Assembly (NCBI RefSeq): GCF_009734385.1
Contig: NZ_CP046452.1
Coordinates: 2,446,219-2,510,218, forward strand
Source: Corynebacterium kalinowskii
GTDB lineage: Bacteria; Actinomycetota; Actinomycetes; Mycobacteriales; Mycobacteriaceae
Direction of reading: 5' to 3'
Length of the DNA stretch: 64,000 bases
Below are positions 7,935-21,906 of the stretch, piece by piece (the stretch's first letter is position 1; every line of letters begins with the position of its first letter). Both the position numbers and the translations under genes were made by a program. The notes below the pieces were generated by a model. That model searched no databases, had not been told where the DNA came from, and saw only the letters and a list, made by a program, of their open reading frames with translations.

Positions 7935-8037
7935 CAGCTATGCGGAACCAGCTGTTGAGAGTAGAACTATCGCTACTTTCCCGTTTTCAAGACATGTAGC
8001 ACTTTTGCAGCTCCGAAAAGCTGGTTCCACATAGCTG
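7935..8037. repeat. 19-base inverted repeat element with diverged inner arms
   Basis: CAGCTATGCGGAACCAGCT at 7935-7953 and AGCTGGTTCCACATAGCTG at 8019-8037 are inverted copies with one mismatch, around a 65-base loop. The similarity continues more weakly inwards for about 23 bases to a shared GCTAC, so the element looks like two facing copies of a roughly 42-base unit. It lies between thiE and the lipoprotein gene, in non-coding DNA, with no T-run, so it is not an ordinary terminator. A MITE-like or REP-like repeat is likely. Confidence 0.6.
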
Positions 8038-8092
8038 CATTGTCTTAAGCCACCGATATTCAACCGCCTCACCAGCACATGTTCCACACCTA

Positions 8093-8743
8093 CTAGTCCG
8101 CAGCCACCAGGCCACGCAGCACCTCAGCAGCATGCTGTGGATCGGCAGCAGCCGTCAGTGCGCGCACCACCACGATCCTTTCAGCGCCTGCCCCCACTAC
8201 CTCTGGACACGTCTCCGCGTTGATGCCGCCGATGGCAAACCAGGGCTTTTCCCCAGCAAGAGCAGCGCATTCGGCAACCACGTCCAGCCCTACGGCACGG
8301 CGCCCTGGTTTCGTCGGCGTCGGCCACACCGGCCCGATGACGGCGTAGTCCAGCCCTGGGTCCGCGTAGGACTCAGCGAACTGCGCCACCGAGTTGTTGG
8401 AGCGCCCGAGCAGCACATCCGGCCCAAGGACCCGGCGCGCCTGCTCGGTGGTGAGGTCACCCTGTCCCACGTGAAACACATCCGCACCGACCAGGTAGGC
8501 CACGTCGGCACGGTCATTCGCGGCGAAGAGTTTTCCGTGCTCAGCAGCAACTTCTGCAAGGACTTCGAGGGCCTTGATCTCAGCACGCGCCTCGAGCTTC
8601 TTATCGCGCAGCTGGATGATGTCCGTGCCGCCTTCGTAACACGCGTGCAGGAATTCACGAAGGTCGCCCTGCTCGGTGCGGGCATCGGTACACAAGTAGA
8701 GCCGGGAATTGGCAAGGGCAAGTTGCCGCTGGGAACGATCCAT
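8093..8743 (-). CDS. thiE: Thiamine-phosphate synthase ThiE
   Basis: The 216-residue product joins HMP-PP with the thiazole phosphate to give thiamine phosphate. Visible landmarks are Y-L-C-T-D near the N-terminus, GGTDIIQLRDKKLEA (diphosphate/HMP site), FAANDRADVAYLVGADVFHVGQGDLT, IGPVWPTPTKPGRRAVGLD and WFAIGGINAETCPEVVGAGAERIVVVRAL. The ATG is seven bases after TACTAT on the minus strand, so a leaderless mRNA is predicted. It faces away from thiO, and its transcript does not contain the TPP aptamer that controls the other thi genes here. Confidence 0.94.
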   Translation of the reverse strand: MDRSQRQLALANSRLYLCTDARTEQGDLREFLHACYEGGTDIIQLRDKKLEARAEIKALEVLAEVAAEHGKLFAANDRADVAYLVGADVFHVGQGDLTTEQARRVLGPDVLLGRSNNSVAQFAESYADPGLDYAVIGPVWPTPTKPGRRAVGLDVVAECAALAGEKPWFAIGGINAETCPEVVGAGAERIVVVRALTAAADPQHAAEVLRGLVAAD

Positions 8744-8762
8744 AAGTCCTATAGTAGAAGTA
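8744..8762. promoter_or_regulatory. Shared divergent -10 region of thiE and thiO
   Basis: On the plus strand TATAGT at 8750-8755 would start transcription near 8762, right at the aptamer. On the minus strand TACTAT (8756-8751) stands seven bases before the thiE ATG. The two hexamers share five base pairs, so polymerase can open only one of them at a time. The positions are read from sequence; transcription starts are inferred. Confidence 0.6.
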
Positions 8763-8858
8763 CTTACGTGGGAGCCCCATCCAGGCGGGGCTGAGAGGAC
8801 CAGCGAACCGGTCGACCACCAGACCTGATGCGGGTTATGCCGCCGTAGGAAGGAAGTT
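8763..8858 (+). promoter_or_regulatory. TPP riboswitch (THI element)
   Basis: The conserved THI-box elements are present: GGGGCTGAGAGGA near 8787-8799 and ACCTGATGCGGGTTATGCC near 8823-8841, followed by GCCGTAGGAA. CTTACG at 8763-8768 pairs with CGTAGG at 8844-8849 to form P1. The ribosome-binding sequence GGAAGGAAG of thiO begins inside the 3' strand of P1, and there is no T-tract, so control is most likely at translation initiation: TPP binding would close P1 and hide the ribosome site. Confidence 0.93.
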
Positions 8859-9907
8859 ATGCATTTCGCCATCGTGGGCGCCGGGATTGTTGGGCTTTGT
8901 ACCGCATGGGAGCTGCGCCAGCGCGGTCACACCGTGACCGTGTACGACCCGAACCCAGTCTCCGAAGCAAGTTTCGCCGCTGCCGGGATGCTGGCTCCGG
9001 TGTCGGAAGTGGTGTGGGATCAGCCTAATCTCTATCCGCTGATGCAGCGCTCGAAAAAGCTCTACCCAGAGTTCGCGAGGTCCGTTGCCGAAGCCTCCGG
9101 GATGGACGTTGGCTACCTCACTTCAGAGACCCTAGTGTGCGCCGGTGACTCCGCCGACCGCGTCACCCTGAATGAGCTAACCGAGCTGCAGGAACACATC
9201 GGTCAGGTCCATCGACTGTCGGCTCGCGAGGCCCGCGCCATGGAGCCGGCTCTTGGCCCAGGCGTCGTCGGAGCTGTGCATATCCCGGGCGACCACCAGA
9301 TCGATCCGCGGAAGTTCTGCGCTGCGCTGCTGTCCCTGCTCGGCGATGCCGTCGTGCGTGAGGCGGTCGAGGACGTCGATAAGCTCACTGCCGACCATGT
9401 GATCGTCGCAGCGGGGCTCGCGCAGATTGGGGGAGTGCCGACCTTGCCGGTGCGGCCGGTGTACGGCGATGTCCTGCGCCTGGACGTGCCCGAGTACCTG
9501 CAGCCGCTGGTCACGCGCACGGTGCGCGCCGTGGTGCGTGGGCGGCCCGTCTATGTGGTGCCGCGCGGCGATGGCACGATCGTTCTCGGCGCCACGTCCC
9601 GCGAGGACAGCCCCGGCGTGTCTGCAGAGGGCGTGCACCAGCTGCTTCGCGACGCCCACCACATCATTCCTGGTCTCTGGCAGTGCACCATTAATGAGAT
9701 GACGGCCAGGGCTCGTCCCGGATCCCCCGACGATGTCCCGATGATCGGCCGAGTCTCCGAGCACGTCACCGTGTCCACCGGCTACTTCCGCCACGGCATC
9801 CTACTGTCGGTGGTGGGCGCTAAGCTAACCGCAGACATCGCGTTGGGTAAGCCGGTCGATCCGGAAACGCAGCGCGCCATTGATCCCTTCCGCTTCAAGG
9901 AGCACTC

Positions 9908-9911
<4 letters not shown>
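8859..9911 (+). CDS. thiO: Glycine oxidase ThiO
   Basis: A 350-residue FAD-dependent amine oxidase of the DAO family. The dinucleotide fold FAIVGAGIVGLCTAWEL is at residues 3-19, ASFAAAGMLAPVSE follows near 42-55, and the C-terminal YFRHGILLS-x-x-GAKLTADI flavin motif is near 308-328. It oxidises glycine to the iminoacetate used for the thiazole ring. The start lies eight bases behind GGAAGGAAG, part of the TPP riboswitch. thiS begins inside its stop codon (ATGA). Confidence 0.93.
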
Positions 9912-10856
<945 letters not shown>

Positions 10857-10884
10857 GCAGACTGACGGATTCACTCCTCAAAGG

Positions 10885-11970
10885 ATGGTCTCCATAACCA
10901 AATCCGACACGCTCTCCCCTGAGGAGCGCCTGCGCTACGCCCGACACTTGACGCTCCCAGGGGTCGGGGAGCAGGGCCAGCTCAAGCTAAAGGACGCAAA
11001 AGTCCTGGTCATCGGCGCGGGCGGGTTAGGCTCACCGATCTTGAACTACCTCGCCGCTGGTGGCGTCGGCCATATCACCGTGATTGACGATGACGTGGTG
11101 GAAGAATCTAATCTGCAGCGTCAGACCATCCACCGCATGTCGGACATCGGCCGTCCGAAGGTCGATTCCGCGGTCGACGCCGTCGAACGCCTCAACCCGT
11201 TTGTCCAGGCCACGGGCATCAAGGATCGTCTCACACCAGACAATGCCATTGAGCTGTTCACAGCACACGACCTGGTCATTGACGGCACCGACAACTTCGC
11301 CACCCGCTACCTGTCCAATGACGCCGCCGAGCTGACCCGCACCCCGCTGGTGTGGGGCACAATCATGCAGTTCGAAGGCCAAGTGTCAGTGTTTGACCCG
11401 AATCAGGGCCCGATGCTCCGCGACCTGTTCCCCGACATCCCACCCGCCGATGCCGTACCGAGCTGCGCCGTCGGCGGCGTCTTTGGTGCACTCGCGGGAC
11501 AGATCGGATCCATGTTGGCCATTGAAGCAATCAAGCTGATCACGGGTGTGGGAGTTCCGGCCTTCGGCAAGCTTGTGCTCGTGGACGCCTTGACCACCTC
11601 GCAGCGCACCTTGACATTCACCAAAGACCCGGACCGCGAGCCCGTGACCAGCCTGAGTCACATGGCCGAGGTGTGCGCGGATGCCATACCGGTGCCGACC
11701 ACAGTTGAGCCGCAGGGCGCGATCATTGACGTGCGTACCCCGGAAGAGACCGCGGAAGGCATCATTCCCGGCGCGATCGAAATCCCGCTGGCCCGGATTG
11801 AAGAGGAAGGCTGGGCGGCTCTCGCGCCATATGTGCAGGACACGACCACAATCTATTGCCGGTCCGGTGTGCGCTCTGAGCAAGCGATCAAATTGGTTCG
11901 GGAGCACACCGATGCCGAGCTGCTGAATTTGCAGGGCGGATATGTAGCGTGGAGCGCTCGCCACGCTTAG
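10885..11970 (+). CDS. thiF: ThiF/MoeB-type adenylyltransferase fused to a rhodanese domain
   Basis: The product is 361 residues from the ATG used here. An E1-like domain comes first: RYARHLTLPGVGEQGQ, VLVIGAGGLGSPILNYLAAGG nucleotide-binding motif (within residues 35-60), ESNLQRQT and DGTDNFATRYLSND. A C-terminal rhodanese domain has IDVRTPEE and the active-site loop YCRSGVRS. It adenylates ThiS and can feed sulfur through the rhodanese Cys; MoaD activation is also possible. A TTG at 10849, overlapping the thiG stop and ten bases after AAGGA, is a credible alternative start, because the ATG has only AAAGG immediately before it. Confidence 0.88.
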   Translation: MVSITKSDTLSPEERLRYARHLTLPGVGEQGQLKLKDAKVLVIGAGGLGSPILNYLAAGGVGHITVIDDDVVEESNLQRQTIHRMSDIGRPKVDSAVDAVERLNPFVQATGIKDRLTPDNAIELFTAHDLVIDGTDNFATRYLSNDAAELTRTPLVWGTIMQFEGQVSVFDPNQGPMLRDLFPDIPPADAVPSCAVGGVFGALAGQIGSMLAIEAIKLITGVGVPAFGKLVLVDALTTSQRTLTFTKDPDREPVTSLSHMAEVCADAIPVPTTVEPQGAIIDVRTPEETAEGIIPGAIEIPLARIEEEGWAALAPYVQDTTTIYCRSGVRSEQAIKLVREHTDAELLNLQGGYVAWSARHA

Positions 11971-11979
11971 TATGACCTT

Positions 11980-12684
11980 GTGAAAAGGTTTGGCGTACTT
12001 CTGGCGGCCACGCTGAGCTTGTGGCTGGCACCTGCCGCGCAGGCTGAGCCAGCTTCCTCCGTGGAAACCAGTGCTGACCTGCTCAGTTCAAGTGGAGCCG
12101 GTTTCGGCTTGTCTTCGGACCTCAGGATTCCGGTAACAGCCTTTGACCCCGAGGGGACGGTTGTGCCCGTGTTGGTGGGCTCCAGCGAGTATTCCGGCCC
12201 AACGGTCTTCACGCAGCAAGGTGAACCAACGAAGTACTTCCTGGAATTGTTCCAAGATGGCACGCTGCACCTGGTGGCGCGGGACCAGGACGGGTTGGCG
12301 GTGAAGCTCGCGCCCGATTTCACTGCGAATACGGACCGGCCGTCGTCGACAGGCACCGTCCCAGTCCCGGATGACTATGTATACGATCCTTTCGCGCTGC
12401 ACCCAGGTTTTCACGACTATTGCACAACATCCCCCAATTTCTATGTGACGCCAGAGTTGAACGCGGATTTCCGCGGGGCCTGCGCAAATCACGACATGTG
12501 CATGGAAGACATGCTGCTGTTTGAGTACGGCTACGGCTGGTGCAACACGGCGTTGCTATTGGATATCCGCGATGTGTGTACGTCTGTGTACACCGGCGAG
12601 TTGGAGCGACATCGTCAAGGATGTTTGGACACCGCGGACGTATACTACTCTGCGGTGACGCTGGCCCATTGGCGCAATCTGTAG
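11980..12684 (+). CDS. Secreted prokaryotic phospholipase A2-like protein
   Basis: A 234-residue protein with a Sec signal peptide MKRFGVLLAATLSLWLAPAAQA. The C-terminal part has the phospholipase A2 signature: FHDYCTTSPNFY, then ACANHDMCMEDM with the C-x-x-H-D-x-C catalytic core near residues 167-173, then YGYGWCNTALLLDIRDVC. The remaining Cys residues can pair with these. Bacterial and fungal members release fatty acid from phospholipids. The GTG start has no clear Shine-Dalgarno sequence. The N-terminal 120 residues have no recognised domain. It ends two bases before the convergent reductase-like gene. Confidence 0.82.
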   Translation: MKRFGVLLAATLSLWLAPAAQAEPASSVETSADLLSSSGAGFGLSSDLRIPVTAFDPEGTVVPVLVGSSEYSGPTVFTQQGEPTKYFLELFQDGTLHLVARDQDGLAVKLAPDFTANTDRPSSTGTVPVPDDYVYDPFALHPGFHDYCTTSPNFYVTPELNADFRGACANHDMCMEDMLLFEYGYGWCNTALLLDIRDVCTSVYTGELERHRQGCLDTADVYYSAVTLAHWRNL

Positions 12685-12686
12685 CG

Positions 12687-13442
12687 CTACCAAATTCCGG
12701 GTATCAGTACGCGGCGCTCGCGTGGGTAGTCCGGGAAATGCTCGAAGTACCAGCGCTGGTTACTCCGCGCGCGGGGGATCAAGTTGGCGCACGTCCAGAT
12801 GGCGAAGGTGAGGCCGGAGAGACTCCAAGTGAGCAGTGCAAATCCGATCCATTCCAGGATCTCACCCAGCAGATTGGGGCTGGTCACCCAGGTAAACGCG
12901 CCACCGCGAGGAATTGAGTAGCCGGTTTCTCCAGGTTTACGCAGATTGATCAAGATATTGTCGCTGTGCCAGTTGAGCGCCATGGCACTAAAGAAGATGA
13001 CGATGCCGATCAGGAACCGCGGATCCGTGAGCCAACTGTCCGCGCGGCTCAGCGTGGTGAGGTCGGCGCCGATGAAGAAGCCATTCACGGTATTGAAGGT
13101 CATTGACATCAACATGACCGAGAGAGGCATGGTTTTGCCCTTCGTGCGGGTGCGCCACGGGTAGATCAGCGCCCGGTTCACATAGTGAAAGGTGAGCAGG
13201 CTGGCAAAAATCCAGGTGCTCACACCGATGTGGTTGCTGGTGGTCAGGAAGGTGGCGTAGAAGCTGATCAGCACCACGCTTTCCATGAGAAACCACGCCA
13301 ATTGGTTGGGAATGCCAGGGCCCCAACCGGCGCGCGAACGACGTCCGTATGGCGCATCGACGAACCACAGTGCGATGAGCGCCACCACGGCAACCCCGAG
13401 CCATGCGAGCATGGCGTACGCCAGAAACGTCGAAGAGATCAC
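12687..13442 (-). CDS. Steroid 5-alpha-reductase-like membrane protein
   Basis: The 251-residue polytopic protein carries the C-terminal motif of the steroid 5-alpha-reductase/DUF1295 family: LNWHSDNILINLRKPGETGY-x-IPRGGAFTWVTSPNLLGEILEWIGFAL, followed by RWYFEHFPDYPRERRVLIPGIW. These residues bind NADPH in the eukaryotic enzymes. Bacterial substrates are unknown; sterols are not made by corynebacteria, so a lipid or dietary steroid is possible. An SDR gene starts divergently 43 bases away. Confidence 0.8.
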   Translation of the reverse strand: MISSTFLAYAMLAWLGVAVVALIALWFVDAPYGRRSRAGWGPGIPNQLAWFLMESVVLISFYATFLTTSNHIGVSTWIFASLLTFHYVNRALIYPWRTRTKGKTMPLSVMLMSMTFNTVNGFFIGADLTTLSRADSWLTDPRFLIGIVIFFSAMALNWHSDNILINLRKPGETGYSIPRGGAFTWVTSPNLLGEILEWIGFALLTWSLSGLTFAIWTCANLIPRARSNQRWYFEHFPDYPRERRVLIPGIW

Positions 13443-13485
13443 ATTCCCAGCTTAAGCTACTGTGTGTATTCGAAAGGAGGCATGG

Positions 13486-14349
13486 ATGTCTCGATCATCT
13501 TGGTCTCTACGCGAGGCTCCTCCGATCAAAGGGGAAACCTGGCTCATCACGGGGGCAACCAGTGGCCTGGGCTTATCGACGGCACGGGCGGCCGCGGCTC
13601 ACGGGGCCAGGGTCATTCTCGCGGTGCGCAATGTGGAGCGCGGTCGCCTCCTTGCTGCAGAGCTCGGCAACGCCGAGGTCGTCCATCTGGAGCTGAGCGA
13701 CTTAAGCAGCGTGCGCCGCGCTGCGGAATCAGTGGGCGAGATCGACGTGCTGATCAACAACGCCGGCAGTTCCACCATGTCGCGCAGAGAGACCAGCGAC
13801 GGCTTCGAGTGGCATCTGGGAGTGAACCTCCTTGCGCCGTTTTTGTTCACAAATTTGGTGCTTGACCGGGTAAAACGCCGCGTCGTTGTCGTGGTCTCTG
13901 TCATGCATCGCTTCGGTTCGATTGATTTTGCAGATCCGCATTTTAGGCATCGCAAGTGGAGCACAGTGTCGGCCTACAGCCAATCCAAGCTGGGCGATGT
14001 GTTGTGGGCACACGAGCTTTCTGATCGGTTGGCTGCTGCTGGCAGCAGCGTCGATGTGCAGATGGCGCATCCCGGGTGGGCCAATACTGCAGTGGGTAAC
14101 CCGACTCGAACGAAGCTTGGCAAGTCTGTGGTGCGCGTGGCGGGAAAGGTGTTGGCCAATCCCACCGACATTGCTTCACTCACCACTCAGTTCGCTGCCG
14201 CCGAAGAACTCGCGCCAGCGAGCCTGATCGGACCCGCTGGCTTCGGCCAATTACGCGGATTCCCAACGTTAGTCGAGCAGTCACCAAAGGTGTTTGACCA
14301 GGCATTGACCCGGTGCCTGTGGGACTTCGCAGAGTCCGAAACTAGCTGA
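13486..14349 (+). CDS. Short-chain dehydrogenase/reductase
   Basis: The 287-residue classical SDR has the cofactor motif TGATSGLG near residues 22-29, an Arg after the second strand (AVRNVERGR, favouring NADPH), the NNAG motif and the catalytic Tyr-x-x-x-Lys in AYSQSKLGD. It is of the retinol-dehydrogenase/WW-domain oxidoreductase-like type. AAAGGAGG stands six bases before the ATG chosen; an upstream in-frame ATG lacks such a site. The substrate is unknown. Its last eight bases overlap the convergent VanZ-like gene. Confidence 0.85.
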   Translation: MSRSSWSLREAPPIKGETWLITGATSGLGLSTARAAAAHGARVILAVRNVERGRLLAAELGNAEVVHLELSDLSSVRRAAESVGEIDVLINNAGSSTMSRRETSDGFEWHLGVNLLAPFLFTNLVLDRVKRRVVVVVSVMHRFGSIDFADPHFRHRKWSTVSAYSQSKLGDVLWAHELSDRLAAAGSSVDVQMAHPGWANTAVGNPTRTKLGKSVVRVAGKVLANPTDIASLTTQFAAAEELAPASLIGPAGFGQLRGFPTLVEQSPKVFDQALTRCLWDFAESETS

Positions 14350-14788
14350 ACCGCAGGAGTCCCAGCACGAGCATGCTGACGGCTGCCGTGAGAATAATGG
14401 CCGTGCGCTTCCGGATCCTGCGGTGACTCACGATGGTCGCGCCGATCCACGCGCCGACAACGTTCAAGATCAGGTCGTCGATATCCGAAAAGCCAAGGCG
14501 GAAGACGTACTGGGCGGTTTCGATGGCCAGGCTCACCCCGCCCGCGATCCAGAGGGTGCGTCGCCGCGGGAACGGTTCGAATTCGAGCAACATGACCACG
14601 AGCAGGCCGAAGGGCACGAAGAGCGCCACGTTGAAGATTAGGTTGGTGATCGAGCCCCACCACGGGGTGCTGGTGAAGAAGTCCTCGAACGGGATGAGCT
14701 CAAGTTTGCGCACCCGGTGCGCCCGACTGCTCCACAGCGGGTAGAGCTCGAAAAAGGGTTTGCCGACAGTGACCACGGCCAGCACCAA
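14342..14788 (-). CDS. VanZ-like family membrane protein
   Basis: A VanZ-domain protein with ELIPF near residue 30, NLIFNVALFVPFGLLV, AIETAQYVFRLGFSDIDDLILNVVGAWIGA and a final hydrophobic helix. The family is named after a teicoplanin-resistance accessory protein; its biochemical role is unknown. From this GTG the first transmembrane helix is cut in half. The open frame continues upstream as ARRITTFVLGLYCLVLAV right behind GGGGAGGAAG (14843-14853), but without an ATG, GTG or TTG there, so the real start may be non-canonical or the next Val or Leu codon. It overlaps the end of the convergent SDR gene. Confidence 0.78.
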   Translation of the reverse strand: MVLAVVTVGKPFFELYPLWSSRAHRVRKLELIPFEDFFTSTPWWGSITNLIFNVALFVPFGLLVVMLLEFEPFPRRRTLWIAGGVSLAIETAQYVFRLGFSDIDDLILNVVGAWIGATIVSHRRIRKRTAIILTAAVSMLVLGLLRFS

Positions 14789-14829
14789 GCAGTACAGGCC
14801 GAGGACGAATGTTGTGATTCGGCGGGCAG

Positions 14830-16221
14830 CTATAAGAACTTCCTCCCCAGTTTCAGCGCGGTGCTCATCACCTGCGCATACGTTTCGCGTTCCACGATCT
14901 TCCCGCCCGAAATCAATACCAGGCGCTGCTCCGCCACGGTACGCGATTCAGTGAACTTCAGCAGGCCCTCCACGCCGTGCCTGCGTCCCAGCCCGGACGC
15001 CTTCCAGCCACCCATCGGCGCATCGATCGAGGCCCACGCCGCGGCGAAGCCCTCGTTGATGTTCACGGTGCCGGCGTGCAGGCGGCTCGCGATGCGACGG
15101 GCCACGCTCGGCTTTGCGACGACCGACGCATTGAGGCCATAGTCCGTGTCATTCGCCCTGGCCACAGCCTCATCCATGGAGTCCACGGTCTCGAGGTAGA
15201 CGAGGGGTCCGAATACTTCCTCGCGCTTTACTCGGGCGTCTTCAGGCACGTCCACCAGGATCGTCGGCTGGTACAGCCTGCCCTCGGGCGGTATGCCGCC
15301 GGCCAGGACGCGAGCTCCCTTAGCTACCGCATCTTCGACAAACTCGTGGACCTTGGTGGCATGTTCTTCGCTGATCAGGATGCCCATGTCGTATTCCCAG
15401 CCGCCAACGCCGACCTTCATCTCCTGCGTGCGCTTAACAAAAGCCTCGGTGAACTCCTGGGCAATGGCCCGGTGGACATAGATGCGCTCAATGGAGATGC
15501 ACAGCTGTCCGGAGTTCGCGAAACACGCTTGCGCTGCCACTTCCGCGGCCTTCGCCAGGTCTGCCGATTCGTCCACGATCAGCGGGTTCTTGCCGCCCAG
15601 TTCCGCGGAGTAACCGATCAAGCGCTCACCGGCAATAGCACCGAGCTTGCGACCGGTGGCCGTGGAGCCGGTGAACATCAGATAGTCGCAGTTATGCGCA
15701 ATGGCTTGCCCCACGGTCGCGCCCGACCCCGGAACCACCTGGAACAGATCGCGTGGCAGGCCTGCCTCGAACAGCATCTCAGCAGCAAGCAGGGCAGTCT
15801 CCGGTGTCTTGGAATCAGGCTTCAGCACCACCGCATTTCCGGCTAGCAGCGCCGGGATCGCATCCGACATTGTCAGCGACAACGGATAGTTCCACGGAGA
15901 TATTATTCCCACCACCCCAACGGGATCGCGTTCCACCACGGTGCGCGTCAGCACCGGCAGCGCGCCCTTCTTCCGGCGGGTCTTCAAAGTCTTCGCGGCG
16001 ATGTGCGCGTAGTGTCGGGACGTGATTGCCACGTCCAGGACCTCGTCAAATGCGTGGCCGCGGGCTTTACCGGTCTCTTTTTGAATGACGTCGAGAAGCT
16101 CGCTCTGGCGCGCCAACACCGCGTCGTGATAGCGCAGGAAGATCTTCGCTAGCTCCCCAGTGGTGGGGCGATTTCGTTGGGCGCGGCGCGCGGTTTCTAG
16201 GATGTCGCTGAAGTCCGTCAT
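14830..16221 (-). CDS. gabD2: Aldehyde dehydrogenase, succinate-semialdehyde type
   Basis: The 463-residue ALDH has the general-base motif ELGGKNPL near residues 227-234 and the catalytic Cys in FANSGQLCISIERIYVH near residue 262, with FTGSTATGRKLG and KREEVFGPL elsewhere. The sequence resembles the actinobacterial GabD2 group, which oxidises succinic semialdehyde with NADP; exact substrate is inferred. TATATT stands seven bases before the ATG on the minus strand, predicting a leaderless mRNA from a promoter interlocked with that of the divergent SDR. Confidence 0.85.
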   Translation of the reverse strand: MTDFSDILETARRAQRNRPTTGELAKIFLRYHDAVLARQSELLDVIQKETGKARGHAFDEVLDVAITSRHYAHIAAKTLKTRRKKGALPVLTRTVVERDPVGVVGIISPWNYPLSLTMSDAIPALLAGNAVVLKPDSKTPETALLAAEMLFEAGLPRDLFQVVPGSGATVGQAIAHNCDYLMFTGSTATGRKLGAIAGERLIGYSAELGGKNPLIVDESADLAKAAEVAAQACFANSGQLCISIERIYVHRAIAQEFTEAFVKRTQEMKVGVGGWEYDMGILISEEHATKVHEFVEDAVAKGARVLAGGIPPEGRLYQPTILVDVPEDARVKREEVFGPLVYLETVDSMDEAVARANDTDYGLNASVVAKPSVARRIASRLHAGTVNINEGFAAAWASIDAPMGGWKASGLGRRHGVEGLLKFTESRTVAEQRLVLISGGKIVERETYAQVMSTALKLGRKFL

Positions 16222-16243
16222 AGCCCCGAATATAGTCGCGGAT
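16222..16243. promoter_or_regulatory. Interlocked divergent promoters of gabD2 and the SDR gene
   Basis: Between the two ATGs lie only 22 bases. TATAGT at 16231-16236 is seven bases before the plus-strand ATG, and TATATT on the minus strand (16234-16229) is seven bases before the minus-strand ATG. Both mRNAs would start at or next to the start codon. The two -10 boxes overlap by four base pairs. Confidence 0.65.
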
Positions 16244-21184
<4,941 letters not shown>

Positions 21185-21297
21185 GCGTAATAGTGTACTG
21201 CCTTGCCCTTTCGACGGCGCGGTTGGGTTTAGGGTTCCAGCAGGTGGGATTGCATGGCGGTGCTTTCCAGTAAACACAAGCGATTAGGCTGAGTCAC

Positions 21298-21906
21298 ATG
21301 CCGAACAACCTCTTGGGCCTCACCGATGGAGTGGCGTTGGCACGTGAGGAAGAGCGCCTGACCAAGATTCGGGCAGTCGAACTTTTCGACCGCGAGCTTT
21401 TGAACGAGCACACCCCAGGAACATTTGAGTGCTTGAGGTTCATTCATCAACACCTATTTCAAGATGTGTATTCATTCGCCGGTGAGATCCGCAGCGTCGA
21501 TATTTCAAAAGGCGGATTTCGCTTCGCCTCCGTGTTCTACCTGCCAGCCGCTTTGGACGCTATAGATGCAATGCCACAATCAAGCTTCGACGAGATCATC
21601 GCAAAGTATGTAGAGATGAACATCGCCCACCCATTCCACGAAGGTAACGGTCGCAGCACTCGGATTTGGCTTGATCACGTACTAGTCCAGTCTTTGAGGC
21701 GAACTGTCGATTGGAGCTTGGTGGACAAGCAGGACTATCTGCTTGCAATGGAACGTAGCCCGGTGAAAGATCTCGAAATCAGATCACTGCTCGGCGCAGC
21801 GCTGACCGGAGGAGTGCCAGATCGAGCAGCCTTTTTAGAGGGTATCGACGCGAGCTACCGATACGAAGGGTTCGGCACCTATCGTGCTGTAGACCTCGGA
21901 AAGTGA
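21298..21906 (+). CDS. Fic family protein (class III-like, C-terminal inhibitory motif)
   Basis: A compact 202-residue Fic protein. The catalytic loop is HPFHEGNGRSTR at residues 111-122. The C-terminus has S-Y-R-Y-E-G at 186-191, the S/T-x-x-x-E-G autoinhibitory motif of class III Fic proteins such as NmFic, where the Glu blocks ATP gamma-phosphate binding. Proteins of this class typically AMPylate targets such as DNA gyrase and autoactivate on dilution; the target here is unknown. TAGGCT stands seven bases before the ATG, predicting a leaderless mRNA. No antitoxin gene is adjacent, consistent with self-inhibition. Confidence 0.88.
   Translation: MPNNLLGLTDGVALAREEERLTKIRAVELFDRELLNEHTPGTFECLRFIHQHLFQDVYSFAGEIRSVDISKGGFRFASVFYLPAALDAIDAMPQSSFDEIIAKYVEMNIAHPFHEGNGRSTRIWLDHVLVQSLRRTVDWSLVDKQDYLLAMERSPVKDLEIRSLLGAALTGGVPDRAAFLEGIDASYRYEGFGTYRAVDLGK

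Noticed and set aside
8467..8478. CACGTGAAACA inside thiE as a further parS site
   Set aside because: Only one half of the palindrome is present; the left half reads GTCC instead of GTTT.
21185..21277. Longer N-terminus for LeuS
   Set aside because: The extra residues are low in similarity to any LeuS and would cross the TACACT promoter; the inner ATG gives the normal start.
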